Assembly (NCBI RefSeq): GCF_014174395.1
Contig: NZ_JABEQD010000014.1
Location: 1-64,000 of the forward strand
Length of the DNA: 64,000 bases
Direction: 5' to 3'
DNA from: Gluconacetobacter aggeris
GTDB lineage: Bacteria > Pseudomonadota > Alphaproteobacteria > Acetobacterales > Acetobacteraceae
Position 1 is the stretch's first letter, and each line of letters begins with the position of its first letter. The position numbers and the translations under genes were made by a program. The notes below the pieces were generated by a model that saw nothing but the letters and a program-made list of their open reading frames with translations, did not search any database and was not told where the DNA came from. This document shows positions 8,754 to 17,711 of this stretch, piece after piece.

Positions 8754-9530
8754 TCATTTCCAGACCCATTTTCCGACCACGCGGCCGTTGATATGCACCT
8801 CGTCCAATGCGCGGGTGTAGGTCGGGTAGCCGGGATTGATGCTCATGATCTGGACCATGACCGGGTCGGTGGCGCCGTAGACGATTTCCAGCCGTTTCAG
8901 CACCAGGCCGAACCCGTCCCACAGCACATAGACGCCGGGTGGCGACGGGGTGCGGTGGCCCATATCGACCAGGACCCGTTCGCCGGCCTGGTAGTCGGGT
9001 TCCATGCTGTCGCCCGCGACGCGCAGGACCACCAGGGATTCCGGACTGTCGGTAAAGGCGCCGAGGAAGCGGCGGGGCAGGAACCAGTGATCGACCGGCT
9101 GGGGGCCGTCCTCGACCGCCACATGGCTGGGCACGGCACCCGGGCCGGCCTGCGGGGCCACATTATATTCGGGAATGCGGAACAGGCCCTCGGTCGGCGG
9201 GGGATCGTGCTCGATCGGTGCGGCCCCGAACGGGGCGCGGGGGGCGGCCAGGTGCGGCCGGCGGGACTGGTCCGTGCCGTTCAGCGCGCCGGGGGCCAGG
9301 GGTTCCCAGTTCGGGTCGGTATCGTCGCGGAACACGTTGGCGCTGACGCCGAAGCGCCGGGCCAGGGCCTCGCGCACGTCCTCGGGCAGTCGCTGGGGGG
9401 TGCCCTTGTGGATATATTGCTGGAGATAGGCGTGGTTGCGCCCCAGCGCGAGCGATTCCGCCTTCAGGTTGCTGCCTGCGTCGGCGATCAGCCTGAGCAG
9501 CGCGTAGCGGGAGGGGGTCAGGACCGACAT
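8754..9530 (-). CDS. CI/LexA-like phage repressor (S24 peptidase fold)
   Basis: Predicted lysogeny repressor of 258 residues. N-terminal DNA-binding region (about 1-65: LRLIADAGSNLKAESLALGR...) and a C-terminal S24/LexA-type domain (about 145-255) with catalytic Ser175 (VAGDSMEPDY) and Lys212 (LVLKRLE). This pair supports self-cleavage and induction by DNA damage. The ATG at 9530 is chosen because a near-perfect promoter (TTGGGA, 18 bp, TATAAT) ends six bases before it, implying a leaderless mRNA; a TTG at 9566 would lie inside that promoter. Confidence 0.85.
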   Translation of the reverse strand: MSVLTPSRYALLRLIADAGSNLKAESLALGRNHAYLQQYIHKGTPQRLPEDVREALARRFGVSANVFRDDTDPNWEPLAPGALNGTDQSRRPHLAAPRAPFGAAPIEHDPPPTEGLFRIPEYNVAPQAGPGAVPSHVAVEDGPQPVDHWFLPRRFLGAFTDSPESLVVLRVAGDSMEPDYQAGERVLVDMGHRTPSPPGVYVLWDGFGLVLKRLEIVYGATDPVMVQIMSINPGYPTYTRALDEVHINGRVVGKWVWK

Positions 9531-9536
9531 GCCCCT

Positions 9537-9566
9537 ATTATACCGGGCGGAATAGGGAATTCCCAA
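9537..9566 (-). promoter_or_regulatory. Repressor promoter (PRM-like), probably leaderless
   Basis: On the minus strand the -35 hexamer TTGGGA (9566-9561) lies 18 bp before a perfect -10 TATAAT (9542-9537). The repressor ATG at 9530 begins six bases beyond the -10, about where transcription should start. Lambda cI from PRM is leaderless in the same way. Confidence 0.65.
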
Positions 9567-9580
9567 TAGGATATATCCTC

Positions 9581-9608
9581 TTGACGGCAGGAATATGCCT
9601 ATTATTCT
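9581..9608 (+). promoter_or_regulatory. Rightward early promoter (PR-like)
   Basis: TTGACG (9581-9586), 16-bp spacer, TATTCT (9603-9608). The predicted start is a base or two before the ATG at 9617, so this transcript may also be leaderless. It is divergent from the repressor promoter and overlaps half-sites at 9598 and 9610. Confidence 0.5.
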
Positions 9609-9616
9609 CCCTATTC

Positions 9617-9895
9617 ATGCAGACTGATCCTGTTTTCTCTTCCTATCGGCCTGATCCCCTGCTGGCGGTCATCGAGCGCTTCCTGACGGAGAGCGGCCTG
9701 TCGGCCACGGCTTTCGGCGTGCTGGCGATGAATGATCCGCGCTTCGTCCATGAGATGCGGGCGGGGCGGGAGGTGCGGCGGGCCACGCGGGTGCGTGTCG
9801 TGGCCTGTATGCGCGATGCCCGTGCGCGGGATGGGGAAAACCGGCCGGTCTGCCCGAATGAGGCTGGGGGGCGTGATGAGGCCATCGAAATATGA
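9617..9895 (+). CDS. Small phage protein in the Cro position
   Basis: A 92-residue soluble protein, first gene of the rightward early operon. Its N-terminal half (DPLLAVIERFLTESGLSATAFGVLAMNDPRFVHEMRAGREVRRATRVRV) looks like a small helical DNA-binding fold with a helix-turn-helix feel around residues 20-50. The gene position opposite the repressor suggests a Cro or antirepressor role, but no family is certain. Its 3' end overlaps the next gene by 20 bases. Confidence 0.6.
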   Translation: MQTDPVFSSYRPDPLLAVIERFLTESGLSATAFGVLAMNDPRFVHEMRAGREVRRATRVRVVACMRDARARDGENRPVCPNEAGGRDEAIEI

Positions 9896-10148
9896 CTGGG
9901 CGCGGCTGGACCCGCAGGTGGATGCGCTGCTGGCGCAGGGGCTGCGGGTGACGCAGGTGGCGCAGGCGCTGGAGATGCGGGTGCAGACCATTCGCGACCG
10001 GCTGAGTTATCGCCGCCGGGCGCCGAGGGCGGGGAAGAAGCGGGTGGCGCCGAAGCTGATCGACCGGAGGTGCCTGAACTGCCGGGCGGCATTTCAGGTG
10101 GCCTCACCCTTCCTGCGCCTGTGCCCAACCTGCCGGGCCGAATGCTGA
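9876..10148 (+). CDS. HTH protein with a C-terminal Cys4 zinc-binding motif
   Basis: A 90-residue protein starting with MRPSKYDWARLDPQVDALL. Residues 15-45 resemble a resolvase-like helix-turn-helix (GLRVTQVAQALEMRVQTIRDRL). The end has two CxxC pairs (CLNC...CPTC, about residues 68-86), a likely zinc ribbon. The ATG at 9876 lies inside the preceding gene's 3' end, typical of phage early operons. A role in early gene control is inferred from fold and position. Confidence 0.6.
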   Translation: MRPSKYDWARLDPQVDALLAQGLRVTQVAQALEMRVQTIRDRLSYRRRAPRAGKKRVAPKLIDRRCLNCRAAFQVASPFLRLCPTCRAEC

Positions 10149-10160
10149 TCCCCCAACGAC

Positions 10161-10210
10161 CAGGGGTGAAGGGGACGACTGTCCCCTTCCGGGTGCAGGG
10201 CGGAGCCCTG
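10161..10210. repeat. Perfect 50-bp repeat, copy 1
   Basis: Identical over all 50 bases, same orientation, to 37332-37381. It contains two hairpins: an 8-bp stem AAGGGGAC-gact-GTCCCCTT and a 6-bp stem CAGGGC-gga-GCCCTG. It lies between the HTH/zinc gene and the primase gene. Confidence 0.9.
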
Positions 10211-10230
10211 CTGCTAAAAAAGGAAAAATC

Positions 10231-12753
10231 ATGACCGGAACGGCAGGAATTCCGTTCGACGCGATCAACGCGGCGGCGCTGGCGAACTGGCCGTCGCTGG
10301 TGGCGGACTGGCTGCCGGCGGGACGGCGGCGTGGCGATGAATGGGTGGTGGGCGGCCTGGACAATGCGCCGGGGCGGTCGCTGTCGATCAATCTGCGCAC
10401 GGGACGATGGGCGGATTTTGCCGACGGGCCGCGCGGGGGAGACCCGATCAGCCTGTATGCGGCGTTGCATGCGCGGGATGACCGGGTGCGGGCGGCGCGG
10501 GAGCTGGGGGCATTGTTGGGGATAGGGGATGGGGCGGCTGTCGTCCGGGGTGCGTCGGATGAGGAGGACTGGCGCCCGGCCGTGCCGCCGCCGGGGGCGC
10601 CGATGCCGGATCTGGATGGGTGGGACCATGTCTATGCCTATCGCGATGCGGCCGGGCGGGTGATGCGCTATGTGGTGCGGCGGGATGCCACCGCGCATGC
10701 GCGCAAGCGGATCATGCCGCTGACCTGGGGCACGCTGCGGGGCGAGGGGGGCGAGCGGACGGGCTGGCATCCGCGCCATGCCGCCGTGCCGCGATCGCTG
10801 TACGGGCTGGAGCGGGTGATGCGGGCGCGCACCGTGCTGGTGTGCGAGGGCGAGAAGGCGGCCGATGCCGCGCAATGCCTGTTTCCGCGCATGGCGTGCG
10901 TGACCTGGACGGCGGGCAGCGGGCATGTGGGCCGCGCCGACTGGAGCGTGCTGGCGGGGCGGCATGTGATTCTGTGGCCCGACCATGACGCGCCGGGGGC
11001 CAAGGCGGCGGCCGAGATTGCGGCGATTCTGGGCGGGATTGCCGCGACGGTGCGGCTGGTGGATGTTGGCGACCTGGAGCCGGGGGACGATGCGGCGGAC
11101 CTGCGCGTGCCGGATGCGCGGGCGTGGCTGTGCGAGCGGGTGGGGCCGGTGCTGTGCGGCACCAGCGTGAAGCGCGCCGGGACGCGGGGCGGGCCGGCGG
11201 TGGCGCGGCGGGTGGCCGGGCTGGAGCCGATCGCGGTGCGGGGCGGGGAGATCGACCTGGTGGCCAGCGCGGGCGAGCGGGCGCTGGTGGCGGCGAATGC
11301 GCCCGTTTATCAGCGTGGCACCCGTCTGGCGCGGCCGGGGCGGCGCGAGGTGGCGGCGGCGGATGGGCGGCTGACGCAGGCAGCATGCCTGATGGATATC
11401 GGCGTGCCGGCGCTGACCGACCTGCTGTGCCAGGTGGTGGAGTGGCGGCGGTTCGACCGGCGCAGCCAGGGGTGGAAGGCGATCGACCCGCCGGCGGCGG
11501 CGGCGCAGGTGATCCTGAGCCGGGCGGGGACGTGGCCCTTTCCGGTGCTGGCGGGGGTGATTACCACGCCGACGCTGCGGCCCGACGGATCGGTGCTGAT
11601 GGCGCCGGGCTATGACGCGGCGACGCGGCTGTATCATGTCGATGATCCGACGCTGGAGCTGAGGCTGCCGGAGCCGACGCGGGCGGCGGCCAGGGACGGG
11701 CTGGCGCGGCTGGAGGGGCTGTTGGTGGAGTTTCCGTTCGCGGCCGAGGCCGATCGGTCGGTGGCGCTGGCGGCGATTTTGACCAGTGTGGTGCGGGGGA
11801 TGATGCCGGTCAGCCCGCTCTTTGCCTTTCGGGCCAATGCGCCGGGGTCGGGCAAGAGTTTTCTGGTCGACCTGGCCAGTGTGATCGCGACCGGGCGGGT
11901 GTGCCCGGTGACCAGCGCGGGGGAAGACGTGGCGGAGATGGAAAAGCGCCTGACCGGGCTGTTGCTGGCGGGCTATCCGATCATGTCGCTGGACAATGTG
12001 AACGAGGAGCTGGGCGGGGACCTGCTGTGCCAGGCGACGGAGCGGCCGATCCTGCGGTTGCGTGAACTGGGGGCGTCTTCCAGCGTCGAGATCGAGAACC
12101 GGGCGGTGATCTTTGCCACCGGCAATGCGCTGCGCGTGCGCGGCGACATGACGCGCCGGGCGCTGCTGGCGACGCTGGATGCCGGGATCGAGCAGCCGGA
12201 GCTGCGGCGTTTCGCCCGTGACCCGGTGGCCGACATCATGGCCGATCGGGGGGCGTATGTGAGTGCGTGCCTGACGATCCTGCGTGCGTGGATGGGGAGT
12301 GGGGCGGAGGTGGATCTGCCGCCGCTGGCCTCGTTCGAAGGGTGGAGCCGCACCGTGCGGGCGGCGCTGGTGTGGCTGGGGCGGGCCGATCCGTGCCTGA
12401 GCATGCAGGCGGCGCGGGAGGACGACCCGGAGCGCGGCGAGTTGCGCGAGATGCTGGGGCTGCTGGCCGAGGCGGCGGGGGTGGGCCGGCATTGCGGGCG
12501 CACGGTGCGGGAGATCGAGGATCTGTCGGCGCTGGAGCGGCAGGATGCCGCCGGGTATCGCGATGGCATGCGACATCCGGAGTTGCGGGACGCGTTGCTG
12601 CGCATTGCCGGGACGCCGGCCGGACGCGTCAATTCCCGCCGGCTGGGGCGCTGGTTTCTCGCCCGCCGAGGGCGGGTGATCGACGGGCTGCGGATTGTGG
12701 AATGCGGGATGGCGCATGGTGGGGTGAAGCGCTGGGCGGTGGAGCGGGTGTGA
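10231..12753 (+). CDS. Phage primase-helicase (TOPRIM plus P-loop ATPase)
   Basis: An 840-residue replication protein. The N-terminus (SLSINLRTGRWADFADG...GGDPISL) is typical of phage primases of this size but without zinc-ligand cysteines. A TOPRIM region (about 198-260) carries VLVCEGEKA with Glu206/Glu208 and the DxD of WPDHDAPG (Asp251/Asp253). A helicase-like P-loop, NAPGSGKS, lies near residue 535. The ATG is preceded by aaaggaaaa. It should initiate phage DNA synthesis and unwind the template. It is the last early phage gene before the sequence changes to bacterial metabolic genes. Confidence 0.8.
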   Translation: MTGTAGIPFDAINAAALANWPSLVADWLPAGRRRGDEWVVGGLDNAPGRSLSINLRTGRWADFADGPRGGDPISLYAALHARDDRVRAARELGALLGIGDGAAVVRGASDEEDWRPAVPPPGAPMPDLDGWDHVYAYRDAAGRVMRYVVRRDATAHARKRIMPLTWGTLRGEGGERTGWHPRHAAVPRSLYGLERVMRARTVLVCEGEKAADAAQCLFPRMACVTWTAGSGHVGRADWSVLAGRHVILWPDHDAPGAKAAAEIAAILGGIAATVRLVDVGDLEPGDDAADLRVPDARAWLCERVGPVLCGTSVKRAGTRGGPAVARRVAGLEPIAVRGGEIDLVASAGERALVAANAPVYQRGTRLARPGRREVAAADGRLTQAACLMDIGVPALTDLLCQVVEWRRFDRRSQGWKAIDPPAAAAQVILSRAGTWPFPVLAGVITTPTLRPDGSVLMAPGYDAATRLYHVDDPTLELRLPEPTRAAARDGLARLEGLLVEFPFAAEADRSVALAAILTSVVRGMMPVSPLFAFRANAPGSGKSFLVDLASVIATGRVCPVTSAGEDVAEMEKRLTGLLLAGYPIMSLDNVNEELGGDLLCQATERPILRLRELGASSSVEIENRAVIFATGNALRVRGDMTRRALLATLDAGIEQPELRRFARDPVADIMADRGAYVSACLTILRAWMGSGAEVDLPPLASFEGWSRTVRAALVWLGRADPCLSMQAAREDDPERGELREMLGLLAEAAGVGRHCGRTVREIEDLSALERQDAAGYRDGMRHPELRDALLRIAGTPAGRVNSRRLGRWFLARRGRVIDGLRIVECGMAHGGVKRWAVERV

Positions 12754-12902
12754 TCGGCGGAGCGAGGGGCGGGGTGGACGGGTAGCGGAACAGCAACAAC
12801 CGTTCTCGAAATTCACCTTGAACCGGATATGCGTCGCCGCAATGGTTCTTGACGTGGATTGTTCCTGATCGCCACCGAATTCCGATCGGGATGGAGATGA
12901 GA

Positions 12903-14057
12903 ATGGATTGTGTGGACATCCTGGAAAGGCTCGTGGCGTTCGATACGGTCAGTTCCCGTTCCAATCGCGACCTTGCGCGCTTCATCGCCCAATATGCGCA
13001 CGCACAGGGGGCACATGTCCGGACATTGAAGCATCCCGACATGGACAAGCACGCGTTGCATATCGTGGTGGGTGCGGTGCGTGGCGGCGGCCTGGCTTTT
13101 GCCGGTCATCTGGATACCGTGCCGGTCGAGGGGCAGGCCTGGACGAGCGATCCGTTCATCCTGACGCGGCGGGAGGGGCGGCTGCAGGGACGCGGAGCGA
13201 CCGACATGAAGGGGTTCGTCGCCTGCTGCCTGTCGGCGATTCCGGAACTGTGCCGGATGGATCTTCCATTTCCGGTGCATATGCTCCTGACCTATGACGA
13301 GGAGGTCAATGCCGAGAGCGCCCGGTTGCTGGCGGCGGACTTGGCGGATCAGTCCCTGCTGCCGGCGGCGTGCATTGTCGGCGAGCCGACGGGCATGCGG
13401 GTGGTGACGGACCAGAAGAGCAAGCTGGTGGCGCTGGTGCAGGCGACCGGCTGGCCGGCCCATTCCAGTAACCCGGCCGCGGGGCTCAATGCGATCGACG
13501 CCGTCGCGCGGGCCGTGGCGTGGCTGGGTGCGCAGGCGCGTGCCGCCATCGCGGACGGACCGTTCGACACGCTGTTCGCGCCGCCTTATTCGACGATGAA
13601 TGTCGGCAGGATATGGGGAGGGATATCGGTCAATATCATTCCGGAACTGGCTGGATTCGAAGTCGAATGGCGGGGCATCCCGCAGGATGTGCCGCAGCGC
13701 AGCCTGGCGAAGCTGTCTGATCATATCAATGACGTGATCGTTCCCACGTCCGGAGAGGGAGGGGAATGCGCCTTCTCGATCTCGGAAGTCGGCTGGTATC
13801 CGCCCCTGGGCCGGGGCGGCAATGCGGCCCTTGCCGATTGGGTGTGCCGGACGCTGGGCGTGGAACGTGAGGGCGGCGTCAGTTATGCGACCGAGGCCGG
13901 CGTCTATCAGCAGGCCGGAATCGCCACGATCATATGCGGTCCGGGCTCCATCGCCCAGGCGCACAAGCCAGATGAATGGATCGACGGAGCGCAGCTCGAT
14001 GCCTGCGCGCGGGCCATTCCCGCCTTGAGCGCCGCCTTCGGCGCCCTGGACGGGTGA
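12903..14057 (+). CDS. M20 metallopeptidase family deacylase (ArgE/DapE-like)
   Basis: Zinc-dependent amidohydrolase of 384 residues, the length of ArgE. Metal and catalytic residues are in place: His69 and Asp71 (AGHLDTVPV), Asp101 (GRGATDMKGF), Glu133/Glu134 (YDEEVNAES), then GEPTGM. The family removes acyl groups from N-acyl amino acids or cleaves small peptides. The ATG at 12903 has GGAG six bases before it and is preferred over ATG 12891. It opens an eight-gene operon with a TonB receptor and a molybdenum hydroxylase rather than arginine genes, so true acetylornithine deacetylase is unlikely. Confidence 0.78.
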   Translation: MDCVDILERLVAFDTVSSRSNRDLARFIAQYAHAQGAHVRTLKHPDMDKHALHIVVGAVRGGGLAFAGHLDTVPVEGQAWTSDPFILTRREGRLQGRGATDMKGFVACCLSAIPELCRMDLPFPVHMLLTYDEEVNAESARLLAADLADQSLLPAACIVGEPTGMRVVTDQKSKLVALVQATGWPAHSSNPAAGLNAIDAVARAVAWLGAQARAAIADGPFDTLFAPPYSTMNVGRIWGGISVNIIPELAGFEVEWRGIPQDVPQRSLAKLSDHINDVIVPTSGEGGECAFSISEVGWYPPLGRGGNAALADWVCRTLGVEREGGVSYATEAGVYQQAGIATIICGPGSIAQAHKPDEWIDGAQLDACARAIPALSAAFGALDG

Positions 14058-14084
14058 AGCACGATTCATGGAAAGAATGGCAGC

Positions 14085-14387
14085 ATGATCAGCGAAGAAA
14101 GAAAATATCGCCTTGTTCCCGGCAGCATGGCGGAATTCATATCGCTCTACAAGGCCGAGGGCTATCCCATCATCAGCCGCTACGCGACGCTGGTGGGATG
14201 CTGGACGCATGAAAGCGGCGTGCTGAACACGATATCCTTCATCTGGTCCTATGACAGTTTCGTCGAGAGGGACCGCCAGCGCCAGCTTCTGGCCGCGAAT
14301 CCGCAATGGCAGGATTTCAACAGAAAGATCATCGGATTCATCACCTTCCAGGAAAGCATCTTCCTGAAGTCGATATCTCTATCATAA
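14085..14387 (+). CDS. NIPSNAP family protein
   Basis: A 100-residue ferredoxin-like alpha/beta-barrel protein of the NIPSNAP family. It begins with an E-x-K-Y-R-LVPG strand and contains the usual aromatic core (GCWTHESGVLNTISFIWSYDSF) and the RDRQRQLLAANPQWQ segment. Function is generally unknown; members often sit in catabolic operons as small-molecule binding or isomerase-like proteins. It lies 27 bp after the M20 gene and 36 bp before the TonB receptor. Confidence 0.7.
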   Translation: MISEERKYRLVPGSMAEFISLYKAEGYPIISRYATLVGCWTHESGVLNTISFIWSYDSFVERDRQRQLLAANPQWQDFNRKIIGFITFQESIFLKSISLS

Positions 14388-14423
14388 CGGAATGACGCGG
14401 GTTTATGCAGCGGAGTTGCAAAC

Positions 14424-16796
14424 ATGAAAACGTCGAGGATTTATTATTTTGTATTCGCAATGTATTGTCTGGCGTGCGGCGGCGTGCAGGCCCAGGCACC
14501 GCGGAAGCCGGCGCCCCGTCATCCGCCGGCGCATGCCCCCCTTCGTCCGGCCGCCGCCGCGCCGGCCGCATCCGCGGAAAGCATCGTCGTCAACGCCAAT
14601 CTGGGCAATAATCAGGGGGTGACCAATACCACGCCGGGCGGCGGCCTGATGCCCATGCAGACGGCCCCCAGGGTCCAGAGCGGCATCACCCGCGACTATA
14701 TCGCCCGCCAGAGCCCGACGACCAACGGGATGGCGCTGCTGGGCAACCTGCCTGGCGTGGTCTTTTCCAGCCAGGACCCGCTGGGAGCGTCGAGCGACAA
14801 TGTTTCCATCCGTGGATTGAACCAGACCGAAATCGGCGTGGTGTATGAAGGGGTGGCGCTGAACGATTCGCTAACCTATATCCCGTATACCGAAAACGCG
14901 GCCGATACCGAGAATATCCAGTCCATGACCCTGTCGCAGGGGGCGCCCGACATCAGCGCGCCCTTCTATGGCGATGTCGGCGGCCTGATCACCATGACGC
15001 TGCGCGACCCTGCCGACAAGGCGGGGGGGATGGTCAATCTGAGCTATGGTTCCAAATCGCTGCAGCGCGAATTCGGCCGGATCGACACCGGTTATCTGGG
15101 GCATAGCGGAGTCAAGGCGTTCGTCTCGTTCTCGAACGGGACTCAGGACCAGTGGCGGGGCGTGGGCACCCAGCGCAAGATGCACATCGATGCCAAGGCA
15201 CTGAAGGAATGGGGAGACGGCAACAGGGCTTCGGTCGTCTTCTCGTTCGATAACAACGATACCAACCGCTATCGGCCCGTGACGATGGCGCAATGGAAGC
15301 AATATGGGCCGTCGCTGAATTACGACGGTCAGTACAGCTTCGGCGATACGAACTACTACAAGTTCCTGACCTATGACCGGCGGACCTATATGGTGATGGC
15401 GCCGCTGCACTTCACGCTGGCGAAGGGGCTGACGCTGGATGCCACGCCGTCCTACCTGCATTATCTCGAATATTACGGAGCAGGTACGACATTCAGCAAC
15501 GCCAGGAGCTGGTTCGGCACCATGCCGGCCGGCAATCTGAACCTGCCCTATGCCAACGCGTCGGGGATGGTGACGGCCAAATACGTCAATCCGGTGCCGC
15601 AGCGCACGGGCACGCTGTCGACCGGCCTGACCTGGAGCCATGGTATCAATACCTTCCGGTTCGGCGACATCTATTCCTATATGTCGATGTCCGAGCCGAT
15701 CGAATACCAGTTGGCGGATTATCAGGGCAATGTCTCCAACCAATGGGGGCAGTATCCGGTGCGCCTGCCGGACGGGCGGACCTATCGCACGCTGGATCTG
15801 GTGATCTGGCAGCAGATGAACACGCTGTATCTGGACGATACGCTGTCGCTGCTGAACGGGAAGCTGAAGATCAACGCGGGTTTCAAATACATGATGCTGT
15901 CGCGGCATCTGACCAACAACATTCCCGGTGCCGACTATACCAGCGGGGGAAGCTATTCCCAGCCGCTGCCGCAGGTCTCGGTCAGCTACATGATCACGCC
16001 GGAAGACCAGATCTTCGTCGACGGGACGACGTCCTACCGGGCTCCGCAATCGTTGCAGGCCTATGCGCAATTATTCTCGACCGCAAAGCCGGGGCCGGTC
16101 ACGGTGGTGAACCGGCTGAAGGGCGAATATGCGATCGGCGAGGAAATCGGCTATCGCCATCATGGGCTGGTGAATGTCTCACTGGCGCTGTTCAATTATA
16201 ATCTGGTGAATTATCAGGTCCAGTCGACGACGTTTATCGACCAGGTGCCGATTCCGACCGTGCTGGATGCCGGCGGCAAGACCATACGGGGGGCCCAGAT
16301 CGAACTGGGGCTGCGCCCGTGGCATCATTTCAGCCCCTATGTCTCGGCCCAGTACCTGCACGCGACGATGGATAACAATTTCGTCACCGGCGGCGACGTG
16401 CTGCCGACGGCCGGCAAGGTCGCGATCCAGAGCCCGGAATTTACCGCGGCGGTGGGCCTGTCGTACGATGACGGGTCCCTGTTCGGAACCTTCACGTTCA
16501 ACTATGTCGGTTCGCAATATTCGACCTTCATGAACGACGAGAAGATCCCGGCTTACGAGACCGCGAATCTGGGCCTGGGCTACCGGTTCCGGAATGTGGG
16601 CTTTGCCAAGCATCCGCAGATCCAGCTCAATTTCATGAATATCGGTGCCAATGACTGGCTTTCTGGTCTGTATAGTGTCGGAACGAATGCCCGCCCCGTC
16701 ATGGGCCTGCATGGGCACATGATCAACGCCTCCGCGCCGCTCTATACGATCGGCGGTGGATTTGCGGCGGTGGCGTCGGTCAGCACGGGGTTTTGA
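14424..16796 (+). CDS. TonB-dependent outer-membrane receptor 1
   Basis: A 790-residue beta-barrel transporter. Signal peptide 1-24 (ending GGVQAQA), a Pro/Ala-rich linker, then the plug (about 85-200; ITRDYIARQSPTTNGMALLGNLPG, NVSIRGLNQTEIGVVYEGV). The 22-strand barrel ends in a C-terminal Phe (VASVSTGF). It should import a ligand too large or scarce for porins. Its place between hydrolase and Mo-hydroxylase genes suggests that the ligand is the pathway substrate rather than a siderophore; this is inference. Confidence 0.88.
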   Translation: MKTSRIYYFVFAMYCLACGGVQAQAPRKPAPRHPPAHAPLRPAAAAPAASAESIVVNANLGNNQGVTNTTPGGGLMPMQTAPRVQSGITRDYIARQSPTTNGMALLGNLPGVVFSSQDPLGASSDNVSIRGLNQTEIGVVYEGVALNDSLTYIPYTENAADTENIQSMTLSQGAPDISAPFYGDVGGLITMTLRDPADKAGGMVNLSYGSKSLQREFGRIDTGYLGHSGVKAFVSFSNGTQDQWRGVGTQRKMHIDAKALKEWGDGNRASVVFSFDNNDTNRYRPVTMAQWKQYGPSLNYDGQYSFGDTNYYKFLTYDRRTYMVMAPLHFTLAKGLTLDATPSYLHYLEYYGAGTTFSNARSWFGTMPAGNLNLPYANASGMVTAKYVNPVPQRTGTLSTGLTWSHGINTFRFGDIYSYMSMSEPIEYQLADYQGNVSNQWGQYPVRLPDGRTYRTLDLVIWQQMNTLYLDDTLSLLNGKLKINAGFKYMMLSRHLTNNIPGADYTSGGSYSQPLPQVSVSYMITPEDQIFVDGTTSYRAPQSLQAYAQLFSTAKPGPVTVVNRLKGEYAIGEEIGYRHHGLVNVSLALFNYNLVNYQVQSTTFIDQVPIPTVLDAGGKTIRGAQIELGLRPWHHFSPYVSAQYLHATMDNNFVTGGDVLPTAGKVAIQSPEFTAAVGLSYDDGSLFGTFTFNYVGSQYSTFMNDEKIPAYETANLGLGYRFRNVGFAKHPQIQLNFMNIGANDWLSGLYSVGTNARPVMGLHGHMINASAPLYTIGGGFAAVASVSTGF

Positions 16797-16829
16797 GGGC
16801 GGCAGGTCCAGGAACGGCAGGATGACGCG

Positions 16830-17711
16830 GTGAAACCAGCTCCTTTTTCCTATCACCGGCTACAGACCGTGGCCGAACTCGTGGGGTTGAAGGCACGGCT
16901 GGGTGATGCGGCTGTCATCCTGGCCGGCGGGCAGAGCCTGGTGCCGATGCTGACCCTGCGCCTGTCCCGGCCGGAGCATGTGATCGACGTGAACGACATC
17001 GTGGAGATGGACCACATTCTGCCCGAGCAGGACGGGTTGCGGATCGGAGCCCTGGTCCGGCATCAGCATGTGGCCGAGAGTGCGGTGGTGGCGACGCACC
17101 TGCCGTTGCTGAGGCGCATGGCCGGCGGGGTCGGCAATTACGCGGTGCGCCAGCGCGGCACCATCGGCGGCAGCCTGGTCCTGGCCGATCCGGCGGCGCA
17201 CATGCCGCTGGCCGCCCTGCTGTTCGATGCGCGGCTGGTGCTGCGTTCGGCGCGGGGTGTCCGTACCGCGGCCTATCGCGATCTGTATCGCTCGCCCCTG
17301 AACTGTGCGCTGGACGCCGGGGAGGTCGTGGTGTCGGTCTGTTTTCCGCGCCAGCCCGAGGCCATGCGGGCGGTGGCGGAGATGTTCCATGTCACGGCCG
17401 GCAGTTTTCCGGCCCTGATCTGCGCCGTCCGGCTGGTTGCCGATGCGCAGGGGGGACTGGCCGGGCTGACGATCGTGGTGGCGGCCGGGGCCGTGCGGCC
17501 GCCGGTCATGGAGGGCATGTTCGACGATCTGCGCGGCGTGCGTCCCGATGCGGCCCTGCGGGGCGAGGTCGTGCGGCGGGTCGTGGCGCATATGGGCGGG
17601 CTGATCGGGCAGGACGCGGCCGGTCGCTACCTGTTGTCGGTGCTGGAGGGGCGCATGGCCATGTGCCTGGCCGGGGCGGCCGGTGATACGAAGGAGGGGG
17701 CAGGCGCATGA
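16830..17711 (+). CDS. Molybdenum hydroxylase FAD-binding subunit (CoxM-like)
   Basis: Medium subunit (293 residues) of a xanthine dehydrogenase-family enzyme; passes electrons from the iron-sulfur subunit to an acceptor through FAD. Family FAD motifs are visible: AGGQSLVPML (about residues 32-41) and RGTIGGSLVLADP (about 109-121). GTG start at 16830 with aggat upstream. It overlaps the next gene by 4 bp. With the two following genes it forms the usual M-S-L trio. Confidence 0.88.
   Translation: MKPAPFSYHRLQTVAELVGLKARLGDAAVILAGGQSLVPMLTLRLSRPEHVIDVNDIVEMDHILPEQDGLRIGALVRHQHVAESAVVATHLPLLRRMAGGVGNYAVRQRGTIGGSLVLADPAAHMPLAALLFDARLVLRSARGVRTAAYRDLYRSPLNCALDAGEVVVSVCFPRQPEAMRAVAEMFHVTAGSFPALICAVRLVADAQGGLAGLTIVVAAGAVRPPVMEGMFDDLRGVRPDAALRGEVVRRVVAHMGGLIGQDAAGRYLLSVLEGRMAMCLAGAAGDTKEGAGA

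Larger units (their letters stand above)
9534..9615. promoter_or_regulatory. Phage operator cluster (five CCTATT/AATAGG half-sites)
   Basis: Five exact copies of one hexamer in either orientation: CCTATT at 9534, AATAGG at 9551 and 9565, CCTATT at 9598 and 9610. The first two form an inverted pair with 11-bp spacing over the repressor -10 box. Two palindromes, GGGAATTCCC (9555-9564) and AGGATATATCCT (9568-9579), lie between the promoters. This is the expected layout of a repressor/Cro operator region. Confidence 0.6.
8754..12753. mobile_element. Prophage segment 1: immunity and replication genes
   Basis: A LexA/CI-type repressor, a divergently transcribed small gene in the Cro position, a HTH/zinc protein and a TOPRIM primase-helicase form the classical early region of a temperate phage. 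The segment stops abruptly at the primase stop; non-phage metabolic genes follow. No integrase or attachment site is recognised at either side. Its packaging and head genes are probably those at 36809-54052. Confidence 0.75.

Noticed and set aside
9643-12816. A 1057-codon open frame on the minus strand
   Set aside because: It is antisense to the clear primase, HTH and Cro-position genes. Its product is Arg/Pro/His-rich without domains, as expected of a shadow frame in GC-rich DNA.
12903-14057. Acetylornithine deacetylase argE for arginine synthesis
   Set aside because: Active-site residues fit the whole M20 family, and the operon context is catabolic uptake, not arginine synthesis. Kept as an ArgE/DapE-like deacylase.
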